From JBKJML01 sp046596415 (GTDB lineage Bacteria; Actinomycetota; Thermoleophilia; Gaiellales; Gaiellaceae), in NCBI GenBank assembly GCA_046596415.1, contig JBKJML010000263.1, forward strand, positions 1-14,802: a DNA stretch of 14,802 nt. The letters run 5' to 3'. Numbering within the stretch: position 1 is the stretch's first letter; the number at the start of each line of letters is the position of its first letter. A program made the translations under genes and the position numbers. Shown here in pieces: positions 6,933 to 13,236 of this stretch. The notes under the pieces were generated by a model. That model was not told the DNA's origin. It searched no databases and worked only from the letters and a program-made list of their open reading frames with translations.

Positions 6933-8234
6933 CTAGCCGAGCGAACGGGCGACGTGGCGCAGGAAGTCGACGCCGAGCTCGAGATCGTCGGCCGGAACCC
7001 GCTCGTTGGCGGAGTGGACGAGGCGCGCCGCGAGCCCCGGCGTCATCGTCCGGGCCGGGAAGAAGCCGTAGGCGGTCGTGCCGAACGCGTCGCGGAGCCA
7101 GTGGCTGTCGGTGAAGCCGGCGCACATGACCGGCGCCAGCATCGCGTCGGGCTCCTCGCCCGCCACCCACGACTCGAGCGCCGACCAGAGTGGCGTGTCG
7201 AGCGCGGAGCGCGTTCCACCCCAGCGCTCGATCCATTCCAGCTCGTAGTCGCCAGCGCCGAGCACCGCCCGGATCAGCGGCTCGACGTCTTCGGGCTGCT
7301 GCCCGGGGAGCAGACGGCAGTCGACGGTCAGCTCGCAGAGCGCCGGGACGACGTTCCGCTTCGCGGAGGCAGTGACCATCGTCGGCGATACCGTCAGCGA
7401 GAGCAACGGCTCGATCAGGTCTGCCGCGAACAGGTCGATCTCGCGCAGCCGTGCTACGACGTCTTCCGGCGCCGGCTCGCCGCCGGTCACCGCGCGCATG
7501 AATGCGGCCACCTCCGGACCGACCGACGGTGAGGCACGGTAGGTGCCGAGCGCTTCCACGAGCCTTGCAGCCTTGACGAGCGCGTTGTCGGCGATCCCGG
7601 GCATCGACGCATGACCGCTGCGTCCACGGACGCGCAGCTTGAAGGGGGCCGACATCTTCTCGGCGGTCGCGCAGAGATAGAAGACGCGACCGCCGATCGA
7701 GACACGATCGCCGCCGCCCTCGTTGACGGCGTAGTCGGCGCGCACCGCCTCGGGGTGAGCCTCGACGAGCCACTGAAGCCCGACCTCGTCGGTACCGTCC
7801 TCCTCGTCGGCGGCGGCGACAAAGATCAGGTCGCCCGCCGGGCGGAAGCCCTCGCGCGCCAGCGAGGCGATCGCGACCGCGCTCGCCGCCACCTCCCCCT
7901 TCATGTCGAGCGCGCCGCGCCCCCAGACCTCGCCTGCAACGAGCTCCCCTGACCACGGGCCGCGGTCCCACTCGGCCGGGTCGGCGAGCACCGTGTCCGT
8001 GTGCGACAAGAACACGAGCGACGGGCCGTCGCCGGTGCCCGGAATGCGGGCAACGAGGTTCGCGCGGCCCGGGGCTCTCGCGAAGAGCTCGGACTCGACA
8101 CCATTCCGAACGAGATAAGCCCGGAGGTGCTCGGCCGCGAGCGACTCGTTACCGGGCGGGTTGACGGTGTTGAGCCGGATCAGCTCCTGCAGGAGCTGGA
8201 CGACCTCGTCGCGGAGTGACTCGACCGTGCTCAC
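6933..8234 (-). CDS. M20 family zinc metallopeptidase/amidohydrolase (ArgE/DapE/Acy1-like)
   Basis: 433 aa from GTG 8234, overlapping the dioxygenase stop in GTGA (4 bp). Di-zinc ligands and catalytic residues are complete: His78-x-Asp80 in LSHTD, Asp110 in GRGALDMKG, catalytic and ligand Glu144-Glu145 in ADEEDG, Glu172 in VNEGGGD, and His407 in VHSANERV. His208 in RGRSGHASMP lies in the lid/dimerisation domain and completes the partner active site in this family. M20 enzymes cleave N-acyl amino acids or short peptides; the substrate cannot be read from the sequence. It sits directly after a tryptophan 2,3-dioxygenase-like gene with translational coupling, so an acylated or formylated amino acid is conceivable. 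That is speculation from position only. Cytosolic; no signal peptide. Confidence 0.87.
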   Translation of the reverse strand: MSTVESLRDEVVQLLQELIRLNTVNPPGNESLAAEHLRAYLVRNGVESELFARAPGRANLVARIPGTGDGPSLVFLSHTDTVLADPAEWDRGPWSGELVAGEVWGRGALDMKGEVAASAVAIASLAREGFRPAGDLIFVAAADEEDGTDEVGLQWLVEAHPEAVRADYAVNEGGGDRVSIGGRVFYLCATAEKMSAPFKLRVRGRSGHASMPGIADNALVKAARLVEALGTYRASPSVGPEVAAFMRAVTGGEPAPEDVVARLREIDLFAADLIEPLLSLTVSPTMVTASAKRNVVPALCELTVDCRLLPGQQPEDVEPLIRAVLGAGDYELEWIERWGGTRSALDTPLWSALESWVAGEEPDAMLAPVMCAGFTDSHWLRDAFGTTAYGFFPARTMTPGLAARLVHSANERVPADDLELGVDFLRHVARSLG

Positions 8235-8938
8235 CCGGGCTCCTTGGAGAGCGCGGTGAGCTCGTTCCGCGCCTCCCAGAGCTCCGGGAAGAACACCTTG
8301 TGGATCAGGCGGCCGAGCACCTCGACCGGCGTTCCCTGGGTGCCGACGACCGCGTCGCCGATGATCCGTGCGACAACCTTGTAGTGGCGGATCCGCCACA
8401 TCGTGATCCGCTCGTCCCACTCGATCAGCGCCTCGGCGAGCTGGTAGAGATCCTCGTGCTCGCGACCGTGGACGTAGACCGCGACGATCGTGAGGCCGCG
8501 CTCGGCGATCAACCCTTCGAACGCCTCCTTGAGCCGCGGGGTCACCCGCCGGATCTCGCGGAAGCCCGGCGAGTCGAAGCCGCTGCCGTGACCGAGAACC
8601 TTGCGAATCTCCTGGTACTCCCACGGCGACATTTGCTCGAGCATCTCGAGCTGCGTCGTCGTGTAGGTGAGACAGACGGCCGAGCGGCGCAGGCAACGAA
8701 GCGCGCCGCCCAGTGTGCCGTCGCCGATCAGGCTCGTCGCTTCCTCGATCTCGTGCCAGGCGAGCTTCAGCCAGAGCTCGGAGGACTGGTGGACGGTCAT
8801 GAAGAGGAGCTCGTCCCGGTGCACCCATTCGTCGGCGGTCTTCTGAAGCGCCAGCAGGCCGTCCGTTCGGAGGTAGCGCTCATAATCGCTCCGCCCCTCA
8901 CCCTCGAGGACGGGCTGCGAGAAGTCCTCGACCGCCAT
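8231..8938 (-). CDS. Tryptophan 2,3-dioxygenase-family haem protein (compact)
   Basis: 235 aa from ATG 8938. Tryptophan 2,3-dioxygenase opens the indole ring to N-formylkynurenine, the first step of tryptophan breakdown and of de novo NAD synthesis. Visible signatures are DELLFMTVHQSSELWLKL with distal His50, EIRKVLGHGSGFDS with Arg112 in the substrate carboxylate position, WRIRHYKVVARIIG with proximal haem ligand His185, GTQGT 199-203 (usually GTGGT) and FFPELWEARNEL. The protein is shorter than typical TDO (about 270-300 aa), missing sequence between the GSGFDS helix and the haem-ligand helix. Family membership is secure. Tryptophan as substrate is likely but not proved, because the family includes other indole oxygenases. 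It is the first gene of the six-gene operon and appears leaderless, with TATGCT 6 nt before the ATG. Confidence 0.84.
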   Translation of the reverse strand: MAVEDFSQPVLEGEGRSDYERYLRTDGLLALQKTADEWVHRDELLFMTVHQSSELWLKLAWHEIEEATSLIGDGTLGGALRCLRRSAVCLTYTTTQLEMLEQMSPWEYQEIRKVLGHGSGFDSPGFREIRRVTPRLKEAFEGLIAERGLTIVAVYVHGREHEDLYQLAEALIEWDERITMWRIRHYKVVARIIGDAVVGTQGTPVEVLGRLIHKVFFPELWEARNELTALSKEPG

Positions 8939-8944
8939 GATCGG

Positions 8945-8952
8945 AGCATACT
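8945..8952. promoter_or_regulatory. Candidate bidirectional leaderless promoter core (AGCATACT)
   Basis: Only 21 bp separate the divergent starts at 8938 (minus ATG) and 8960 (plus GTG). The centre AGCATACT is nearly self-complementary (reverse strand AGTATGCT). The minus strand carries the -10-like TATGCT (8950-8945), 6 nt before the dioxygenase ATG. The plus strand carries CATACT (8947-8952), 7 nt before the rarA GTG. This spacing matches leaderless transcription both ways. A GGAG at 8943-8946 lies 13 nt from the rarA GTG, too far to be a good ribosome binding site. The arrangement mirrors the one at 2189-2197. Confidence 0.5.
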
Positions 8953-8959
8953 TCGCCCG

Positions 8960-10246
8960 GTGAGCGATCTCTTCTCGGATGCCGCGAAGGAACGATCCGC
9001 CGCCGCGGCGCCGCTGGCTCAGCGGGTGCGGCCGCGGTCGATCGACGAGCTCGTCGGTCAGCGACACGTGCTCGGCGAGCGTTCTGCCCTCCGGCTCGCG
9101 ATCGCCGAGGACCGGCTGCGCTCGATGATCCTCTACGGGCCACCTGGAGTCGGGAAGACGACGCTCGCACGGATCGTCGCCGAGACGACCGGCGCCGTCT
9201 TCGAGGAGTTGTCGGCCGTCTCTGCCCGCGTGGACGATGTTCGTGGCGTGCTCGGCCGGGCCCGGGAGCGGCTCGGCGCGCACGGGCAGCGCACGATCCT
9301 CTTCCTCGACGAGATCCACCGCTTCAACAAGGCGCAACAGGACGCGCTCCTGCCGGCGGTCGAGGACGGCCTCCTGATCCTGATCGGGGCGACGACCGAG
9401 AACCCGTACTTCGAGGTGAACTCGGCACTGCTCTCCCGGTGCGCCGTGTACGAGCTCGAGTCGCTCTCCGACGAAGACGTCGGCGAGGTCGTCCGCCGCG
9501 GCGCAGCGACGGTCGGGGCCGAGGTGTCGCCCGAGGTCGAGGCGGCGATCGTCGGGCGCGCCGGGGGCGACGGCCGGACCGCGCTGAACACGCTCGAGCT
9601 CGCTTGGGAGACGGCGCGCGCCGAGGGCCTCCCGCTCGAGGAGCGTCACGTCGCCGACGCCGCCCGGAAGCGGCCGCTGCGCTACGACAAGGGAGCCGAC
9701 CAGCACTACGACTTCGTGTCGGCCTTCATCAAGTCGATGCGCGGCTCCGATCCGGACGCTGCCGTCTACTACCTCGCCTCGATGCTCGAAGGGGGCGAGG
9801 ACCCGCGCTTCATCGCTCGCCGAATCGTGATCGCGGCCTCAGAGGACGTCGGGAACGCCGATCCGCGCGCGCTCCAGGTTGCGGTCGCGGCAGCTCATGC
9901 GCTCGAGCACGTTGGCCTACCCGAGGCGCAACTCAGCCTCGCGCAGGCTGCGATCTACGTCGCGAACGCGCCCAAGTCGAACGCGTCGGCACAGGCCATC
10001 TGGCAGGCGCGCGACGAGGTGCGGAAAGGGGGCAACCTGCGGCCGCCCGCGCTGCTTCGCGACAGCCACTACGCCGGTGCGAAGAAGCTCGGCCACGGGA
10101 GCGGCTACGTGTCACCGCACAGCGACCCCTCCGCCGGCCTCCAGTACCTGCCCGACGAGCTCAAGGGGCGGCGCTACTATCGCCCTTCGGGCAACGGCGA
10201 GGAGGCGGGTCTTGGCAGCAGTGGCGACGGGGGATCGGGCACCTGA
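8960..10246 (+). CDS. rarA: Replication-associated recombination protein A, AAA+ ATPase (MgsA/RarA)
   Basis: 428 aa from GTG 8960, giving the standard SDLFSDAAKER opening; further upstream the frame only runs antisense through the dioxygenase gene. RarA/MgsA/WRNIP1 proteins act at stalled replication forks and bind single-strand DNA ends and SSB. Motifs in order: RPRSIDELVGQ 24-34, Walker A GPPGVGKT 60-67, Walker B ILFLDEIH 113-120, sensor 1 in ATTENP 144-149, arginine finger Arg160 in LLSRC, RYDKGADQHYDFVSAFIKSMRG-type linker at 241-262 and the MgsA C-terminal oligomerisation domain with EDPRFIARR and ASEDVGNADP at 280-303. Length is typical. The last about 15 residues are Gly/Ser-rich and overlap the start of the peroxiredoxin gene by 35 bp, so the three plus-strand genes form one operon. 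Confidence 0.95.
   Translation: MSDLFSDAAKERSAAAAPLAQRVRPRSIDELVGQRHVLGERSALRLAIAEDRLRSMILYGPPGVGKTTLARIVAETTGAVFEELSAVSARVDDVRGVLGRARERLGAHGQRTILFLDEIHRFNKAQQDALLPAVEDGLLILIGATTENPYFEVNSALLSRCAVYELESLSDEDVGEVVRRGAATVGAEVSPEVEAAIVGRAGGDGRTALNTLELAWETARAEGLPLEERHVADAARKRPLRYDKGADQHYDFVSAFIKSMRGSDPDAAVYYLASMLEGGEDPRFIARRIVIAASEDVGNADPRALQVAVAAAHALEHVGLPEAQLSLAQAAIYVANAPKSNASAQAIWQARDEVRKGGNLRPPALLRDSHYAGAKKLGHGSGYVSPHSDPSAGLQYLPDELKGRRYYRPSGNGEEAGLGSSGDGGSGT
10200..10205 (+). promoter_or_regulatory. Shine-Dalgarno AGGAGG that fixes the peroxiredoxin TTG start
   Basis: A full AGGAGG lies inside the end of rarA, exactly 6 nt before TTG 10212. The competing GTG at 10221 is 15 nt away, beyond normal spacing. 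This favours the TTG as the peroxiredoxin start. Confidence 0.7.
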
Positions 10247-10679
10247 CTTCGATCTCGAGGTGCGCCAGGGCGAACGCGTGACGCTGGCCGAGTACCACGG
10301 CCGCCGCAACGTCCTGCTTGTGTTCCACCCTCGGGCGTTCACGCCGGTCTGCGAGGAGGAGGCGCTCGACCTGCAGGAGCACCTCGAGTCGTTCGACGCC
10401 GCCGACACCGATGTCGTTCTCGTTTCCTGCGACACGTCGGCCGCCCGCCAGGCTTGGCGCCAGCAGCTCGGCGCCACCTACACGTTCGCTTCCGACTTCT
10501 GGCCGCATGGGAAGACCGCCCGCGACTACGGCGTCTTCGACGAGGCGACCGGCACGCCGGTGCGCGGCACGTTCCTGATCGACAAGGAAGGCCTCGTGAT
10601 CTGGACGCTCGTCAACGACGCCGACACACGCCGCGAGGCGCTTGTCAGCGGCCCGCTCGGAGCCCAGGCGCAGGCATGA
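10212..10679 (+). CDS. 1-Cys peroxiredoxin, AhpE/Bcp-like
   Basis: 155 aa from TTG 10212, chosen because of the AGGAGG 6 nt upstream; it overlaps rarA by 35 bp. Peroxiredoxins reduce hydrogen peroxide and organic or peroxynitrite peroxides with a cysteine. The thioredoxin-like core shows GDRAPDFDLE 7-16, the active-site motif P40-R-A-F-T44-P-V-C47 with peroxidatic Cys47, TFASDFWPHGKTARDYGVFD 91-110 and the conserved Arg118 in VRGTFLIDKEG. The SDFWPHG and YGVF pattern resembles the actinobacterial AhpE group. The only other cysteine is Cys73, in VSCDTS near the end of a strand, so a classical resolving cysteine is not evident and an external thiol reductant is likely. Cytosolic. Its stop overlaps the next start in ATGA. 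Confidence 0.88.
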   Translation: MAAVATGDRAPDFDLEVRQGERVTLAEYHGRRNVLLVFHPRAFTPVCEEEALDLQEHLESFDAADTDVVLVSCDTSAARQAWRQQLGATYTFASDFWPHGKTARDYGVFDEATGTPVRGTFLIDKEGLVIWTLVNDADTRREALVSGPLGAQAQA

Positions 10680-11443
10680 CGCTCGCCGGGCGCGCGTCGG
10701 GGCCGCGTGACGGGTCGCCGCTCGTGTGCCTGCACGGTGTCACGAGCCACGCCCGGCACTTCGATGAGCTCGCCGCTCGGCTGCCGGGCCACCGCACATA
10801 CGCGTTCGACCTGATCGGCCATGGGGACTCGGACCGGGAGCCGCCGTGGGGCGTCGAGGCGCAAAGAGACGCCGCTCTGGCGTCGGCGCCGGCCGGCCCG
10901 GCTGCCTGGCTCGGCCACTCCTTCGGCGGACGCATCGCCTGGGAGGCGGCGGCCCACGCACCGGAGCGGGTGGAGCGGCTCGTCCTGCTCGACCCGGCGA
11001 TCCTGTTGCCGCCGAACGTCGGTCTGAACGCCGCCGAGCTCGCCCGCCCCGACCGCTCCTACGCGAGCTTCGCGGAGGCGATCGACCTACGCTTCGTCGA
11101 GAGCCGCCTGCACGACGCGCCTCGCGCGCTCGTCGAGGACGAGTTGCGCCACCACCTTCATGAGGACCCCGACGGCCGCTGGCGCTACCGCTACTGCCAG
11201 AGCGCCGTCGTGGCCGCCTACGGCGAGATGACCCGCGAGCCGTCGCCGTTCGCCGCCGTTCGCGTGCCGACGCTGCTCGTGCTCGGCGAGCGCTCCTACT
11301 TGCCCTACGACCACCTGCTCGACGCCCACCGCGCGGCCGCGGGCGAGCTGCTCACGGTCGTCGTCCTCGCCGGAGCCGGACACACGGTGCTCTGGGACGC
11401 TCTCGAGGAGACGGCGGCTGCCGTTGCCGGCTTCCTGGCCTAG
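10676..11443 (+). CDS. Alpha/beta-hydrolase fold protein
   Basis: 255 aa from ATG 10676, overlapping the peroxiredoxin stop by 4 bp (ATGA). Typical hydrolase features are an oxyanion-hole segment VCLHGVTSHARHFD 17-30, the DLIGHGDSD turn 45-53, the nucleophile elbow GHSFGG with Ser82, and catalytic His236 in GAGHTVLWD. The acid is probably in the ELGERS/LPYD region after the sixth or seventh strand (Glu205 or Asp212); I cannot decide which. Cap residues run at about 115-190. It may act as an esterase, lipase-like or epoxide-type hydrolase; the substrate is unknown. No signal peptide, so cytosolic. Co-translated with a peroxiredoxin and rarA, which hints at clearing oxidised or stress-generated esters, but this is only positional. 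The gene ends 27 bp before the converging broken nitroreductase; no strong terminator is seen between them. Confidence 0.85.
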   Translation: MTLAGRASGPRDGSPLVCLHGVTSHARHFDELAARLPGHRTYAFDLIGHGDSDREPPWGVEAQRDAALASAPAGPAAWLGHSFGGRIAWEAAAHAPERVERLVLLDPAILLPPNVGLNAAELARPDRSYASFAEAIDLRFVESRLHDAPRALVEDELRHHLHEDPDGRWRYRYCQSAVVAAYGEMTREPSPFAAVRVPTLLVLGERSYLPYDHLLDAHRAAAGELLTVVVLAGAGHTVLWDALEETAAAVAGFLA

Positions 11444-11470
11444 CTCGTCGCTGACAGAGACCGCCCCCAT

Positions 11471-11805
11471 CTAGACCCGCTCGAGACGCTGACGCTCCGC
11501 GCCTTCGGCGTCACGGGCTCGGGCACGGAACACCTCGGCGTGGATCTGAAGCTCGGCCTCGGAGTGGGCAACGAGGTTGCGGTACCAGCCGGGATTGTCC
11601 GGGGCGCCGCCCTTCGAGGCGACGATGACGACGCTGTCGCCGTCGCGGCCGTAGATCAGCGGGGTCGTGCGCGGCTCGCCGCTCGTTCTACCGGTGGTGG
11701 TGAGCAGGAGCGTCTGCGTACCGTTCCAGTCGTGGCCGTCCTCGCCACCGGTCTCGCGGTAGCGCCGGACGTGCTCCTCACCGAAGAATGACTCGCGTCG
11801 GCCAT
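11471..11805 (-). pseudogene. Deazaflavin (F420)-dependent nitroreductase family (Ddn-like), frameshifted and truncated
   Basis: In one minus-strand frame from about 11797 the sequence reads RESFFGEEHVRRYRETGGE, then LLLTTTGRTSGEPRTTPLIY, VVIVASKGGAPDNPGWYRNL and VFRARARDAEGAERQRLERV before TAG at 11471-11473. These are hallmark blocks of the Ddn split-barrel family. The frame has no ATG, GTG or TTG between an upstream TGA and the homology. The likely original ATG at 11805 overlaps the aminotransferase stop as TGATG but is out of frame; restoring one C near 11797-11798 would give M-A-D-R-E-S-F-F. The family normally ends with about 30 more residues (a Y-Q-x-x-T-x-R-x-I-P-V motif), which are missing. 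Two independent lesions support a pseudogene; sequencing error could explain the first. The intact protein would bind F420 and reduce nitro or quinone substrates. Confidence 0.78.
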
Positions 11806-13160
11806 CAGCCCGTCACGTACTCGTCGGCGATCGACAGCACCTCGTCGAGGATCGCCACGCCCTCGGCGGCCTCGTCCGGCGTGATCGTCAGCGGTGGGCA
11901 GATCATGACCATGTTCCAATGCGTCATCAGGTAGAGGCCTCGCTCGAGGGCCGCCTTCGCCAGCCGCGCCACCGGTGCCGCCGCCTCGCCGCTGCCGTTG
12001 AACGGGACGAGCGGCTCACGCGTCTCCCGGTCCTTGACGAGCTCGAGCCCCCAGAAGCAGCCGAGACCGCGAACGTCGCCGATCGACGGGTGCCGTTCGG
12101 CGAGCCCGGCGAGCGCCGGCCCGAACCAATCGCCCATCGCTGCCGCGTGCTCGACGATCCCCTCCTCCCGGAAGGCCTCGATCGATGCGACGCCGGCCGC
12201 GCAGGCGAGCGGATGGCCGCTGTAGGTGAGGCCGCCGGAGAGCGGCTTGTCCTTGATCCAATCGGAGATCGGCTCGTTGACGACCATCGCCCCGAGTGGC
12301 ACGTAGCCCGAGTTGATCCCCTTCGCGACGGTGAGGATGTCGGGCACGACGTCCCAGTGCTCGGCCGCGAACCACTTGCCGGTGCGGCCGAACCCCGCCA
12401 TCACCTCGTCGCAGATCAGGACGATCCCGTGCCGGTCGCAGGTCTCGCGGATCGACTGGAGGTAGCCGTCGGGCGGCACGATGATCCCGTTCGTGCCGGT
12501 GACCGTCTCGAGGATCACGGCCGCGACGGTGTGAGCGCCCTCGTACTGGAGGATCTCCTCGAGGTGCGGCCCGCCGGAACAGACGGGACAGGGGTCGGGG
12601 TGCCCAGCCGGGCAACGATAGGTGTACGGGTCGAGCATCCGGACGACGCCGGGGATGCCGGGCTCGGCCTGCCAACGGCGCGGGTCGCCGGTGAGCGTGA
12701 TCGCCCCCGCGGTCGCGCCGTGGTAGGAGCGGTAGCGGGCGATCACCTTGTGCCGGCCGGTGTACCAGCGGGCAAGCTTGATCGCGTTCTCGTTCGCCTC
12801 GGCGCCACCGTTCGTGAAGAACGACATCTTCAGGTCGCCCGGCGTCACCTCGGCGAGCAGCCGCGCAAGCTGGGAGCGCGGCTCGGTTGCCATCGGCGGG
12901 CCGATCGTGCAGAGACGGTCGGCCTGTTCCTTGATCGCCTCGATGATCCGCGGGTGCTGATGCCCGATCGAGACGTTGACGAGCTGCGAGGCGAAATCGA
13001 GGTAGCGGTTTCCTTCGTAATCCCAGAAGTAACGCCCCTCCGCGCCGGCGACGGGCAGCGGGTTGATCTGGTTCTGCACCGACCACGAATGCAGCACGAA
13101 CTCCTTCGCGTCGGCCTGCACCTGCGCGCCCAGCTGCGGATTCGTCTCGATCGTCGCCAC
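11805..13160 (-). CDS. Class III PLP-dependent aminotransferase (omega-amino acid type)
   Basis: 451 aa from GTG 13160, with AGGAGG (13175-13170) 9 nt upstream. Fold-type I motifs are complete: SFFTNGGAEANENAIKLAR near 113-131, YRSYHGAT 143-150, DEVMAGFGRTGKW 251-263 with PLP-ring Asp251, catalytic Lys280 in LTVAKGINSGYVPLGA, and YSGHPLACAAG 313-323. It transfers an amino group from an omega-amino acid or amine, often to pyruvate. The neighbouring methylmalonate-semialdehyde dehydrogenase suggests beta-alanine or 3-aminoisobutyrate as donor, yielding malonate or methylmalonate semialdehyde (inference). A loop at 183-194 contains C-x3-H-x3-C-x2-C, which looks like a possible metal site. Its TGA overlaps the ATG of the broken nitroreductase gene. 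Confidence 0.9.
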   Translation of the reverse strand: MATIETNPQLGAQVQADAKEFVLHSWSVQNQINPLPVAGAEGRYFWDYEGNRYLDFASQLVNVSIGHQHPRIIEAIKEQADRLCTIGPPMATEPRSQLARLLAEVTPGDLKMSFFTNGGAEANENAIKLARWYTGRHKVIARYRSYHGATAGAITLTGDPRRWQAEPGIPGVVRMLDPYTYRCPAGHPDPCPVCSGGPHLEEILQYEGAHTVAAVILETVTGTNGIIVPPDGYLQSIRETCDRHGIVLICDEVMAGFGRTGKWFAAEHWDVVPDILTVAKGINSGYVPLGAMVVNEPISDWIKDKPLSGGLTYSGHPLACAAGVASIEAFREEGIVEHAAAMGDWFGPALAGLAERHPSIGDVRGLGCFWGLELVKDRETREPLVPFNGSGEAAAPVARLAKAALERGLYLMTHWNMVMICPPLTITPDEAAEGVAILDEVLSIADEYVTG

Positions 13161-13186
13161 CGTCTGTCCCCTCCTGGATTCCCTCG

Positions 13187-13211
13187 ATCGTACCGCGTCG
13201 CACGGTACGCT
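13187..13211. promoter_or_regulatory. Inverted repeat in the divergent aminotransferase/mmsA promoter
   Basis: The 76-bp divergent spacer contains a perfect inverted repeat CGTACCG-N7-CGGTACG (13189-13209). Each arm runs into a -10-like hexamer pointing outward: TACGAT on the minus strand (13192-13187) and TACGCT on the plus strand (13206-13211). These lie 26 and 25 nt from the respective start codons, both of which have AGGAGG sites. A regulator bound here could control both genes at once. No convincing -35 hexamers are seen, and the regulator is unknown. Confidence 0.45.
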
Positions 13212-13225
13212 CCGAGCGACCCTTC

Positions 13226-13231
13226 AGGAGG
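13226..13231 (+). promoter_or_regulatory. Ribosome binding site AGGAGG of mmsA
   Basis: A complete AGGAGG 5 nt before ATG 13237 fixes the mmsA start, although the frame stays open upstream to 13063. It contrasts with the leaderless-looking starts at 2202 and 8960. Confidence 0.8.
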
Positions 13232-13236
13232 ACTCC

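Noticed and set aside
10221..10679. GTG 10221 as the peroxiredoxin start
   Set aside because: It is 15 nt from the AGGAGG, whereas TTG 10212 is 6 nt away.
11444..11515. Possible terminator between the alpha/beta hydrolase and the nitroreductase remnant (TGACGC...GCGTCA and CGCC-TTC-GGCG)
   Set aside because: Arms are short, lie within former coding sequence, and no T-tract follows.
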